From: Lachancea kluyveri NRRL Y-12651
Lineage: Eukaryota; Ascomycota; Saccharomycetes; Saccharomycetales; Saccharomycetaceae
Direction: 5' to 3'
Assembly (NCBI GenBank): GCA_000149225.2
Contig: CM000690.1
Location: 1,116,001 to 1,180,000, forward strand
Length of the DNA stretch: 64,000 nt
In this document: one piece after another, positions 1 through 8,924 of the stretch
Layout: every line of letters begins with the position of its first letter
How positions within the stretch are numbered: position 1 is the stretch's first letter
Position numbers and translations under genes: made by a program
The notes under the pieces: model-generated
Database searches by the model: none
Seen by the model: the letters and a program-made list of their open reading frames with translations, nothing else
Told to the model about the DNA's origin: nothing

Positions 1-20
1 GATGGGGATGGACTGTGTGT

Positions 21-48
21 CACGTGGGTTGCACGTGAGGGTCACGTG
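21..48. promoter_or_regulatory. Three CACGTG E-boxes spaced 11 bp apart
   Basis: CACGTG hexamers begin at 21, 32 and 43, so they sit exactly 11 bp apart, about one helical turn, on one face of the DNA. They lie 143-170 bp before the STB4 start. In yeasts CACGTG is bound by the bHLH factors Cbf1 and Pho4 (established knowledge). That they regulate STB4 is inference; they could belong to a gene beyond the left edge. Confidence 0.55.
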
Positions 49-190
49 TTATGATTACTTGGATGCACCGTGTGGCCCCCCGGACAACTTGCCAATGCCC
101 TTGGAATAAGCGCTGGAACTTTGAGCTATCTTCTCTTCCATACACTTTTTTGCCACATTGAACGTCCATCGAGTCTTAAGTGTGAATCCA

Positions 191-2254
191 ATGGATCCTA
201 GCAAATACAACGATCCCAGCTTGTACGGTAAGGATAACGGCTCTAAACAGCGACTCAGAGTGCGTAAAGCTTGTGAGATCTGCAAGAAAAGGAAAATCAA
301 GTGTGACGGCCATCAACCTTGTACCAGCTGTACCAAGAATTCCGTCCAATGCGTCTACAAATTTACTGATACCGCCTCTCCGATTTCGAAACCGAAGCCC
401 GGTCGTTCTCTCGACAAGGAATCGATTGCCAACGCGCTGCTCCAGCTGGAGTCCAGTCTCTTGGCCAAGATCGACTCAAAGCCTACTCCTACGCCAACAC
501 CGACTCCTCCAAATCTCGTACATTTCTCCTCCAGCCTCCCGTCCCCCTGGCAAACTTTCTCTCTTGACAAGTACAGGTTCCATAGGCGTTACCAAAACTT
601 GCTGCCCTATTACCTGGGTCAATCCCTGATGCAGTCTCTACCACCTCAAACCATCCAACACCACAACTTGAAAACTCCGAGGGTTCAAAATTATGGGTGG
701 AACATGTCCGGAGGACACTATCTGAAAAACGGTTCCGATTCCAGTTTGGACATCATAAACTTCGATGACCCTGTCCAGCTGGACATCGTCAATAAGCTTT
801 TGCGTTTCTACTTCGACCACTTGAATCCGGTGTTTAGCATCGTCCATGAACAAGTCTTTCTACAACAGTTCAACACTGGCTTTCTAAACAAAAGACGAAA
901 CTCTTCTAAACTATTTATCTCCATGCTGTATTTGATCTTGGCCACCTCCTTGAGGTTTTACGAAGGTTATTCCCAATCCCAACCAGTGGCCTTTTCCCAA
1001 CACCAATTGGATTGGCTTTTCAAAACAAATTCGTCGTTGGAAGAACGGCTCTTCCATTTTGCCCATGAAATCGTTTCAAGGCTTTCCTTTGAATGGGAGT
1101 CCTTCGAACTTATCCAATCGTGGCTGTTGATTGCATTCTATCTGCGCACTTGCCACAGACAAACCTCTTGCTGGAACGCTTTGGGCTCTGCAATCCGGAT
1201 GTGTAAAGGGATGGCTCTGTACTTGAACAGGTTTCCTCAAAGACATACCCTCTACGAAGAAACAAAGGTGAAGAACTGTTTTTGGTCCTGTTTTATCATG
1301 GATAAAGTAATAAGTTTCCAGATGGGCAGATATCCTGATCTGTCTCTTCCAGCAGAACAGATGCCACCTCCGGACCGAAACCCTGATGGTTGGTTTCATG
1401 AAGAGACCATTCAAATGTACAGACTCTCCCTTATAATTTCCGACTGCCAAAAACGTGATGGTGAAGATCTCTCTGTAAATGAAGTTCAAATTTTGAAACA
1501 AAGGCTTACAAACTGGTTCCGCTTTTTCACACCCCATGAAACGCTGTACTCCAAACAAGTTCTTTTCACCTATCTGGACATTTCACTAACCCTGGGTATA
1601 AGGGGACTGTTTCAATTGATCAATCCGCCTGTGATAACAGACGTTACACCACCTGCCCTTCTACTCGACCTTTCCTCGTTGTTGGCCAACTCTCGCACAT
1701 TTCTCGATTCTCTCGAAACAGTTGAAAAATCAAATGAGTTGTTTATCCCGTGGTGGCTGAACCTGTCCCTTTTGTTTGCGGTTAGCGTATCATGCATTAC
1801 AGTACTCCACGCAGGTTTAAAACTACAACAAGCACAATCTTTGCTGCGACAGAGTTTTTCCATTTGGAATTCCCTTGTAAGTCTACACGCCAAAAATCCA
1901 CCGGAGATGGCCAAGGAATGCCTCTGGTGCCTGAAAATGTTAAACCACATGTCCTGTTTACGCCTGCAAACCTCTATGCAGAATCTACGCCAAATTTTTG
2001 GGATTGACCATGGAGACAGTTCTCTAAACAAAAATAGGTTTGCCCAGTTTGGCAAAGCTGGTGATAACGAGGAAGATAACGACGTGGAGCTAGGCCAAGA
2101 AGATGCACATACAAAGGACGTGTCTGTTTCAGCAACGACGTCCTCCCCGATGTTGAACCCTCCAACTTTTGAGACCCTGTTACAGGACGATGACCTATTT
2201 GCAAACTTGCAGTGGTTTGACCAATGGGTGGACGATTATAGTTTACAGCAATAA
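191..2254 (+). CDS. STB4: Zn2Cys6 transcription factor, Stb4 orthologue
   Basis: Fungal zinc-cluster transcription factor of 687 residues. The six zinc ligands are C28, C31, C38, C44, C47 and C54, spaced CX2CX6CX5CX2CX6C, within a basic region (RKACEICKKRKIKC). A proline/threonine-rich linker follows at about residues 95-110. The middle resembles the fungal-specific transcription factor domain, and the C-terminus is acidic, as in activation regions. The open frame runs back to a TTG at 158, so I take the ATG at 191. The assignment to Stb4, a Sin3-binding protein linked to transporter gene control, rests on the zinc cluster and on position next to FMS1, as in S. cerevisiae (YMR019W-YMR020W). 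It is shorter than the S. cerevisiae protein of about 950 residues, so the exact orthology is less sure than the family. Confidence 0.8.
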   Translation: MDPSKYNDPSLYGKDNGSKQRLRVRKACEICKKRKIKCDGHQPCTSCTKNSVQCVYKFTDTASPISKPKPGRSLDKESIANALLQLESSLLAKIDSKPTPTPTPTPPNLVHFSSSLPSPWQTFSLDKYRFHRRYQNLLPYYLGQSLMQSLPPQTIQHHNLKTPRVQNYGWNMSGGHYLKNGSDSSLDIINFDDPVQLDIVNKLLRFYFDHLNPVFSIVHEQVFLQQFNTGFLNKRRNSSKLFISMLYLILATSLRFYEGYSQSQPVAFSQHQLDWLFKTNSSLEERLFHFAHEIVSRLSFEWESFELIQSWLLIAFYLRTCHRQTSCWNALGSAIRMCKGMALYLNRFPQRHTLYEETKVKNCFWSCFIMDKVISFQMGRYPDLSLPAEQMPPPDRNPDGWFHEETIQMYRLSLIISDCQKRDGEDLSVNEVQILKQRLTNWFRFFTPHETLYSKQVLFTYLDISLTLGIRGLFQLINPPVITDVTPPALLLDLSSLLANSRTFLDSLETVEKSNELFIPWWLNLSLLFAVSVSCITVLHAGLKLQQAQSLLRQSFSIWNSLVSLHAKNPPEMAKECLWCLKMLNHMSCLRLQTSMQNLRQIFGIDHGDSSLNKNRFAQFGKAGDNEEDNDVELGQEDAHTKDVSVSATTSSPMLNPPTFETLLQDDDLFANLQWFDQWVDDYSLQQ

Positions 2255-2400
2255 ACATGATATTTTAAATAACAAAAGAGACGTTAACACTACATTTCTA
2301 TACGAATAGACAAGCGGATGCAGGGGCTAAGAATGAAATGTTACATATTACCTTTTTTCGACCACGATCTTTTTTTTTTTTGGGTTAATCCGATCCGACT

Positions 2401-3915
2401 TTAAGATTCTTTTTCGAGCTGTTTTTTCTGCAGCTGTCTAGATCTGTCGTAGTATAAGTTTGGATGAGCAATATGGCTTTGTTCGTTGATCTCTGTCGTA
2501 CTACTCCCATGAGTTAGTTCAAAAACTTTTGTGCACGCAACAGTGAATTCGTTGCGCTGACAACTATCTAACACGCCAGTCACTTGTGTAGGCGTCAGTT
2601 TCAAATTCTGTGATAACTCTGAACTTAACTTTTCGACATTCCAGTCTCGATATGGACAGCCATGGAATTCGCCACGGGCTGGTCTTGGTTTTGATAAAAT
2701 TGTTCTACAATCCCATGGTTTGTAGTTGATTCTGTTACCTTCCAGACCATAATTGTGCCTGAAATTGTATTTGTATTCTTTGTTGAATTTGTCGATGCTC
2801 ATACCACCATTGCGGCCAAACGCATCAGACCAAAACTTCAACGCTTCATCTACATTTAGACCAATACCTTTTAAGAAAAGGGATAATTGTTGACGTCCCT
2901 GGTATCTTAAATGGTGGTTTGTTTGTAACCCTCTCATTAAATTCTTAGCACAAAGTGGGAAATTGCTTACGATCTCATCTGAGTATACCATCTTTGCAGT
3001 AATATCTCCATTGTCCGCACCGTACTCGTTTCCTTGCTGTTGGAAATCTACAATTGCATAACCGGACGACAGGTGGTGTAAAATCGGCAGTAGTCTATCG
3101 TCCTCGTTTAAGCGAGGTAGGTGTTGGTACGTTTTCAGCATTTCTGTGGATAATTTGGTAGAGAACTCGTTTGCAATATGGTTCAGTTGTTGGAATTGGG
3201 GTAAATAGGCAAAGCCACGACTGACAAACACTTGACGACTACCGACAAGCTCGATCACAGATTCAAAAGGCAACTTGATAAATTTTTCCTGCTGAAAAAA
3301 TTGTCTCCGTTGCTGCTCCTCGCTCAAGCTTAGTTGAAACTGCAAAGCTGGAGCGATTGTTTGGTATAATTGCTGTGACAGATTAGCCTTTTCCTCGTCT
3401 GAAATGAATTGTAATAGAGGCAAATTCAATGATTGAACGAACTTGGTTTGATCTTGTGACGTCAGCATGTTAAACCTAATTTTGAACAGTAGAGTTTCTG
3501 ATCTGGTGAACTTCTCTCTCAGTTCCTTGGAACGACAAAAGCATAACCTTAAAATGAAATGAGAGTAGTAATCTTTCTTTCGGTCCTGAAAACTATCTGT
3601 GTTGTAGGGTAAACTCTTTTGTAGCAGCGGTTTAACAATAGTTTCTATTTCTTTTATCGTTTTGTTCCTTTGAACGCAAGACTCGATTTCCAGTAAAATC
3701 TTTAGACGGTCTATAGCCCATGTTTCAAATTGGTCTAACGTAATTTCACCCTGTGGTGGAAGATCATAGAAAGATATCTTAGAACTGTATAACTTTTCGT
3801 ATAGTTTTTGCTCCCCTTCAGATGTGGTAGCTTGCAGGATAAACTGTCCTGATGCGTCTGTACTATTATCGAAATTTCTTCTACTAGAAATTTTTCTCTT
3901 TGTTTGCCTGAACAT
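2401..3915 (-). CDS. PRI2: DNA primase large subunit
   Basis: Large (p58) subunit of DNA primase, 504 residues. With Pri1 and DNA polymerase alpha it makes the RNA-DNA primers that start replication. The C-terminal 4Fe-4S cluster ligands are visible as C322, C403, C420 and C460. Their spacing of 81, 17 and 40 residues is the same as for C336/C417/C434/C474 in S. cerevisiae. The length is close to the S. cerevisiae 528. The gene is convergent with STB4 (146 bp between) and divergent from FMS1. An MluI cell-cycle box lies 150 bp upstream, consistent with G1/S control. In S. cerevisiae PRI2 is YKL045W, next to DCW1 (YKL046C); here FMS1, MAC1 and UBC7 from the YMR track lie between them. Confidence 0.95.
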   Translation of the reverse strand: MFRQTKRKISSRRNFDNSTDASGQFILQATTSEGEQKLYEKLYSSKISFYDLPPQGEITLDQFETWAIDRLKILLEIESCVQRNKTIKEIETIVKPLLQKSLPYNTDSFQDRKKDYYSHFILRLCFCRSKELREKFTRSETLLFKIRFNMLTSQDQTKFVQSLNLPLLQFISDEEKANLSQQLYQTIAPALQFQLSLSEEQQRRQFFQQEKFIKLPFESVIELVGSRQVFVSRGFAYLPQFQQLNHIANEFSTKLSTEMLKTYQHLPRLNEDDRLLPILHHLSSGYAIVDFQQQGNEYGADNGDITAKMVYSDEIVSNFPLCAKNLMRGLQTNHHLRYQGRQQLSLFLKGIGLNVDEALKFWSDAFGRNGGMSIDKFNKEYKYNFRHNYGLEGNRINYKPWDCRTILSKPRPARGEFHGCPYRDWNVEKLSSELSQNLKLTPTQVTGVLDSCQRNEFTVACTKVFELTHGSSTTEINEQSHIAHPNLYYDRSRQLQKKQLEKES

Positions 3916-4229
3916 CTTCTGACACTATTTTTGCTTCAGTTCTTTTTCTCTTGGTATTATTGTCTCAAATGAATGTACAGAGCACTGTTGACCTATACTT
4001 TGTTCTTGAAGCTTCATGTGGTAGTATTTTTTTTATCAGCTTCCGTTTCGTGTCCGGATGGGAAACGCGTCAAGTTCACGTTTGGTTTTTTTTTTCGTGA
4101 ATCGATGTACCGTATATGATGATATAAGGTGGTTATCAGAAGGCGAAAAGCCTGGCTTACTAACGACAGACCGTAAGCTTATTGGTTCATCCTTTTACTA
4201 CCCTGATTTGAGACTTGGGAATCTAGAGC
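3916..4229. promoter_or_regulatory. PRI2/FMS1 divergent promoter region
   Basis: This 314-bp region separates two divergent genes. It holds an ACGCGT box at 4065-4070 and T-rich runs near 4028 and 4086. An ATG at 4058 opens a 60-codon frame that ends at 4240, just past the FMS1 start and out of frame with it. If FMS1 transcripts begin before 4058 this would act as an overlapping upstream ORF; transcript ends are unknown. Confidence 0.5.
4065..4070. promoter_or_regulatory. MluI cell-cycle box (MCB)
   Basis: The palindrome ACGCGT lies 150 bp upstream of the PRI2 ATG. MCB elements bind MBF (Mbp1-Swi6) and drive G1/S expression of DNA synthesis genes, primase included, in S. cerevisiae (established knowledge). 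Activity here is inferred from position. Confidence 0.6.
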
Positions 4230-5723
4230 ATGGCTATTGAAAAGAGTGTTGTAATTATTGGTGCTGGTATTGCAGGTTTAAAGGCTGCTTCTGATTTGTA
4301 TGCCAAGAATTGCCACTCCTGTGTCGTTTTAGAGTCTCGTGATAGGATCGGCGGTAGATTGCACACAGTGGAAGGTTATGATGGCAGAAAATATGATTTA
4401 GGTGCGAGTTGGCACCACGATACTCTAATGAATGGTCTGTTTTTGGAAGAACTGCAGCTTCCAGAACAGGAACGTACTCCGTTTGTGTTTGATGATGATG
4501 ATTTGATTTTATTTACTGAGAACGGCAAAAGGCTTGATCATGATCCTAAGCTTATCTTGGAGGTTCTAAAAGAAGAACTGGATAGATTTATCGAGTTACA
4601 ATTTTTTGAGTCGTTAGATGTTAAGGATATTTCTTATTTCCAAATCATTTTGAAATACCTTTACCAAAGACGTGATTTTTTAAGTGACGAACAACTGAAG
4701 CATTTGCCTCAGCTAGCACGTTATTTAGAGCTCTGGCACGGTATCGACTGGAAGACTCTGAGTGGCAAGTATGCGCATATAGACCATCAAGGTAGAAATG
4801 CGATGGTCTTGCATTACAGCTCTATTGTTAAACGTGTGGCCTCTTCGTTTCCTAAAGAATGGTTGAAGTTAAGCACCGAGGTTTGTGAGGTCAGGCGTGA
4901 AGGTAAAAAAGTCTGCGTTAAGACCTTCGAAGAAACTTATGTATGTGATTACGTTGTTGTAACCGTTCCGCAAAGTATTTTAGAACTTTCACTACACAAG
5001 GAGGCACGTACAGGTCGAATTGAATTTTGTCCACCACTGAATAAGGACATTGTTGAATCCTTTGGGAAGGTTCATTACGGTACCCTGGGAAAAGTCGTCT
5101 TCGAGTTTGATAAATGTTGTTGGTCAACTGAGCGTGCAAAGATTCTTTCTATGGGCAAAACGCCTGAAGGGTTTGCACGTAAGGTCCGCAACGCTACAGA
5201 TTTTTGTGCGTTGGTAAAAGAGCTAGACAAGGATACCTCGTATGAATTAGGGAATGACCCATGGGATTTCCCTCTTTACTTTGTAAATCTAGCCAAAACC
5301 ACCGGAGTCCCAAGTTTTGTTATGCTTATGCAGGAGCCCCTGACCGGATACGTTGAGTCCTTGGAAGATAAGAGGCACGTTTATGAATATTTCAAACCTA
5401 TTTTGGAAAGCTTGTTTAAAGTTTTAGGTAGTGATGCCCCAATTTGTGATTTTGAGAAAGGTATTGATGATGCCAGGGAGAATGTACCCATTTTGAAAAA
5501 TGTATTCACAACAAACTGGACTCGTGAACCGTATTCTTTAGGTGCGTATTCTGCATGTTTTCCTAATGATGATCCAATGGACTTTATTCTTGCTTTAGAA
5601 AAAGGGCAAGATTCGCATATCAGATTTGCAGGCGAGCACACTGTCATGGACGGTGCAGGTTGTGTATACGGCGCATGGGAAAGTGGGAAACGTGAGGCAT
5701 CCTATATATCTAAAAGGTTATAA
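4230..5723 (+). CDS. FMS1: Polyamine oxidase
   Basis: FAD-dependent polyamine oxidase of 497 residues (S. cerevisiae Fms1, 508). It oxidises spermine to spermidine and 3-aminopropanal; the aldehyde feeds beta-alanine and pantothenate/CoA synthesis. The N-terminal Rossmann motif GAGIAG is at residues 11-16, followed by the RIGGRLHT flavin-amine-oxidase signature near residue 41. The C-terminal FAD-binding stretch FAGEHTVMDGAGCVYGA is typical of monoamine/polyamine oxidases. It lies right after STB4 in the YMR track, with PRI2 inserted between, and is convergent with MAC1. Confidence 0.95.
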   Translation: MAIEKSVVIIGAGIAGLKAASDLYAKNCHSCVVLESRDRIGGRLHTVEGYDGRKYDLGASWHHDTLMNGLFLEELQLPEQERTPFVFDDDDLILFTENGKRLDHDPKLILEVLKEELDRFIELQFFESLDVKDISYFQIILKYLYQRRDFLSDEQLKHLPQLARYLELWHGIDWKTLSGKYAHIDHQGRNAMVLHYSSIVKRVASSFPKEWLKLSTEVCEVRREGKKVCVKTFEETYVCDYVVVTVPQSILELSLHKEARTGRIEFCPPLNKDIVESFGKVHYGTLGKVVFEFDKCCWSTERAKILSMGKTPEGFARKVRNATDFCALVKELDKDTSYELGNDPWDFPLYFVNLAKTTGVPSFVMLMQEPLTGYVESLEDKRHVYEYFKPILESLFKVLGSDAPICDFEKGIDDARENVPILKNVFTTNWTREPYSLGAYSACFPNDDPMDFILALEKGQDSHIRFAGEHTVMDGAGCVYGAWESGKREASYISKRL

Positions 5724-5810
5724 ATATAATTGGTACGTTTTCGCTTGGAAAGATCGCCAACGTATATACATGTAGATACCTTTGAGTGCAAATATAGATA
5801 ACGCCAGCTT

Positions 5811-5829
5811 AAAAAAAAAAAAAAAAAAA
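5811..5829. repeat. Poly(A) run, 19 bp
   Basis: An uninterrupted run of 19 A on the plus strand lies in the 159-bp space between the convergent FMS1 and MAC1 stops. Such poly(dA:dT) tracts disfavour nucleosomes and often sit at yeast gene ends. It is also a likely place for length errors in sequencing. Confidence 0.7.
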
Positions 5830-5882
5830 GGAAGAAAACTATAAGGAGAAAACTATACACAAGATATAAGATCGTAGAATAT

Positions 5883-7031
5883 TTAAAGGTCCAACATCAT
5901 TTCGATTTCGTGTAAATTAATCATATCATCACCGTGGTCTTCAAGTAGAAAGGATCCGTAGGCTTCTACTATAGAATCAAACCAACGTAGCAGGTCTAAT
6001 GATTCAAGCTGTCTTCGAGACATCAGTGGTATCTGCAATTTGATGAAATCCCACCAATATTTTGAGGGAATAAGTTTGTTTCTATACTTTATTATTGTTT
6101 TCCGTTTTAGTTGGGTGTTGAGCACACCATGTAGCAGCAAGTTACTCATCGATATAATTTCTCCTGGATGATCTAAACAGTGCGGGCATATGCAATCCTG
6201 TGGAGGGCAGCGACAGACAGATTCGGTAGAGCAGGATATCGTCTTGATACTACCATTTCCATGGCCGTTCTCATCGTCAGTAACGCGCCCGTTACCTAGA
6301 TTTGTCAGGGGAATCCCACTCTGCCGAATGTATTTGTTCAGTTCTTCTTCTTTTCTGTGTATCAGACAGTTGTCACATTGACAGTTATCGTCTTCACATG
6401 AGCACTGTGTACTTAAGTAGACGCCCTTGTGGGTAAGAAGTTCCACCATTTGATTTTCGTCAGTAATTGGTGGCGGTGGAGTGGCAGTAGTAGAAAGAAC
6501 ATCGTTTCCATTGTGAAAAGTCTTCACAGACTGGAAAGATGCAGTTCGCTGCTCCAACTCATTCTCCGGCAACTCGGCTTCCTCGCTCTTACAGGAGCAG
6601 CAGTCCGGCATGCGATTGTTACTGTGCTTCAGCATGTATTCTCTCTCCGAAACTAGTTTGAATTTCTTTTTACTGTCAATGCTAACACTTTCGTTATCCT
6701 CGACCATGATCTTCAGCATGCCATCCACCAGTAGAGCTTTCTGAGTTCTCATAGCCCGCAAAAACAGTATTGGTTGCTTATTCATCTTGTTACAGCTCTT
6801 AGAATTCGCGTTTGAACGTTGGCAGCATGGATTTGAGTCCTCTGGAGTGTGTACTGGGGGCTCGACTTGCGAATCCGTATCCACCATGATCACTTTGCGC
6901 ACATCCATTGGTGAGGGTCTACCTCTAGTTCTCACTTTGACAAGCATCCTGTCACTGTGTTTGCAAGTCGAAGATCGGTGACCCCGAATGCAAGCAACAC
7001 ATGAGTACTTATCACCATCAAAGATAATCAT
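5883..7031 (-). CDS. MAC1: Copper-sensing transcription factor Mac1
   Basis: Copper-responsive activator of high-affinity copper and iron uptake genes (CTR1, FRE1 and others), 382 residues versus 417 in S. cerevisiae. The N-terminal copper fist is complete: C11, C14, C23 and H25, then the minor-groove AT-hook-like RGRP at 36-39. The two copper-sensing repeats CxCx4CxCx2Cx2H are C210-H225 and C273-H288. In S. cerevisiae copper binding to these repeats silences the activator. It is convergent with FMS1 and divergent from UBC7, in the same order as YMR020-YMR022. A CuRE-like site lies 105 bp upstream. Confidence 0.96.
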   Translation of the reverse strand: MIIFDGDKYSCVACIRGHRSSTCKHSDRMLVKVRTRGRPSPMDVRKVIMVDTDSQVEPPVHTPEDSNPCCQRSNANSKSCNKMNKQPILFLRAMRTQKALLVDGMLKIMVEDNESVSIDSKKKFKLVSEREYMLKHSNNRMPDCCSCKSEEAELPENELEQRTASFQSVKTFHNGNDVLSTTATPPPPITDENQMVELLTHKGVYLSTQCSCEDDNCQCDNCLIHRKEEELNKYIRQSGIPLTNLGNGRVTDDENGHGNGSIKTISCSTESVCRCPPQDCICPHCLDHPGEIISMSNLLLHGVLNTQLKRKTIIKYRNKLIPSKYWWDFIKLQIPLMSRRQLESLDLLRWFDSIVEAYGSFLLEDHGDDMINLHEIEMMLDL

Positions 7032-7629
7032 ATATGGTTCTTTACTTTACGTTGTTTAGTGTTCTGAGGTTGCAATTTGTTCGAGAGAGAGACGCTTCCT
7101 CTACCGATGTTAGCGCAGGATTTCCTGGCGGTGAATTTGCTCGCTCAGCGAATATTTGACGTTGAATCTGGGATGAGTATACCAAAGAGTTCTAAGAGAC
7201 CTCTCCTTAAGATAACATTACGATTGAATTTTTATCGAAAATTTCGGATTCTGAACTTTATGAACATTTTTTAAATCTCAACAAGTTGTGCTTGTTGTAG
7301 TTGTGGTTGGAAGCTAAATATCACGATAACTACTTCACTTTGATGGGAAAAAAAAAAAAAGAAGATAGAATAAAATCAGTAGAGATAAAGAAAAAGGGGA
7401 AATAGCCTGACAATATATCCCTTGAATGTTGATTGTTACATATAATTTAATTCTCGAGCTGTACAATGCTTACACCCATTTCTGTCGAATAGGTGTAACT
7501 ATATTCTATGTTCGTACAATGCTTCTGACTGTAATGTGTTACGAAACTTGTAAAAGAATAGCTATATCCCCATTACAGACCACCAAGTATATACTTCAGC
7601 CTGATAATTACCGCTCCACGCTCCGTCTT
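7032..7629. promoter_or_regulatory. MAC1/UBC7 divergent intergenic region
   Basis: This 598-bp region holds a candidate Mac1 site at 7136-7143 and an A-rich stretch near 7348-7400. Its last 204 bp form an open frame in phase with UBC7 (see that entry). I see no RNA gene. Confidence 0.45.
7136..7143 (+). promoter_or_regulatory. Candidate copper-response element (CuRE)
   Basis: TTTGCTCG fits the Mac1 recognition consensus TTTGC(T/G)C(A/G) and lies 105 bp upstream of the MAC1 ATG. S. cerevisiae Mac1 targets usually carry two copies; I found only this one here, so function is uncertain. Confidence 0.35.
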
Positions 7630-8127
7630 ATGTCAAAAACTGCCCAGAAACGTTTACTTAAAGAGTTACAGCAACTGGCTAGAGACTCACCGGAAGGTAT
7701 CGTTGCAGGTCCCAAATCAGAGGACAACCTGTTCTTATGGGACTGTCTGATTACAGGTCCCCCCGACTCTCCCTACGAAGGTGGCGTATTTAATGCTATG
7801 CTCGAGTTTCCCAAGGATTATCCCTTGTCGCCACCACGCTTGACTTTCACACCCAGTATTCTTCATCCAAACATTTATCCCAACGGTGAGGTGTGTATCT
7901 CCATCTTGCACTCACCCGGTGAAGATCCGAACATGTATGAACTGGCTGAAGAGAGATGGTCTCCAGTTCAGAGTGTAGAGAAGATACTTTTAAGTGTCAC
8001 GAGTATGCTTAGTGAACCTAACGTGGAGAGTGGCGCCAACATTGACGCGTGTATCTTGTGGAGGGACAACAGGCCTGAGTACATGAGAAGAGTAAAGCGA
8101 GACATGTTGAAGTCACTAGGATTCTAA
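7630..8127 (+). CDS. UBC7: Ubiquitin-conjugating enzyme E2, ERAD
   Basis: Class I E2 of 165 residues, the same length as S. cerevisiae Ubc7. At the ER membrane, bound by Cue1, it works with Hrd1 and Doa10 in ER-associated degradation. The catalytic cysteine is C89 in NGEVCISIL, preceded by the HPN motif at 79-81. The acidic active-site loop of the Ubc7/G2 class ([10 protein letters not shown]) follows. I place the start at 7630 because everything after it matches the family. The frame stays open upstream to an ATG at 7426, with other in-frame ATGs at 7519 and 7534, so an N-terminally extended form of up to 233 residues is possible. Confidence 0.95.
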   Translation: MSKTAQKRLLKELQQLARDSPEGIVAGPKSEDNLFLWDCLITGPPDSPYEGGVFNAMLEFPKDYPLSPPRLTFTPSILHPNIYPNGEVCISILHSPGEDPNMYELAEERWSPVQSVEKILLSVTSMLSEPNVESGANIDACILWRDNRPEYMRRVKRDMLKSLGF

Positions 8128-8924
8128 GACTGTTGAATGTAGGCAGTAGCGGACTAACCGTCGCTTTCCGCTACAAAATTATTGCTTTGTGTACTAGCAC
8201 TTGCTACTAATTCTGTTGTACGTGTGTATTACGATATAAAATAGGGTCTGTAAACAGGTTCTCCTTTATAGACAAGGTTTTAAGAGCAAATGCTGTGGAC
8301 CAAGACTCGGGCAAGCAAAGTGAATTTTGTACCACGTAGCTTACACCGTGCTGCCTCTCACTTGTTGGCGATTGGTGGTCCCTCGTAAGCAGATATACTT
8401 GCAAAGTCGAGCCCTCAAGCCTCGCACAAGAATCACTTGTAGTCGCTGAAACTTACAGTTCAAACATAGGAATGGTGTACATTTTGAAGCTACTGCCTAG
8501 AAGCGGTGGATCGTGTTTTTTAACTCCCACCCAAATCATAGTTTCACCCATCTTAGTTGCTATTGTTGCACCTTCATAACTCTCAATGAGGGTGTATGGC
8601 GTTGCATTCTGGGGTTAGCGAATTAGCCGCATACAAAACGTGTGCACATTTAGAATACAGTGGCATAAGCTGCCGAGTCCTCCAGTTTAACAACTTTTGT
8701 GCTGGACCTGACTAGTCTTGAAGTAAAGTCTAGATCAACTATGAATCCGCTCAATGAACAACTACAGTATTATCGCCTGAAACGGTAAAACGCGATCGAG
8801 GCGTGAAGCAAAAAATTTTCCGTTTTAGGGACCCACATATGTACATCTTGTTACTGTTCAACTCTGTTCTTCCTGATTCAAGGCTCATACGACTCGGTGC
8901 GATATTGCTAGATAGTCGCTGATA
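8128..8924. other. Gene-free interval between UBC7 and DCW1
   Basis: These 797 bp contain only short unsupported frames; the longest is 65 codons on the minus strand. It presumably contains the UBC7 terminator and the DCW1 promoter. No tRNA, repeat or recognisable motif cluster was seen. Confidence 0.5.

Noticed and set aside
4158-4164. TACTAAC branch-point motif upstream of FMS1
   Set aside because: No GTATGT-type 5' splice site lies upstream in the interval, and an AG occurs immediately after the motif. No intron is supported.
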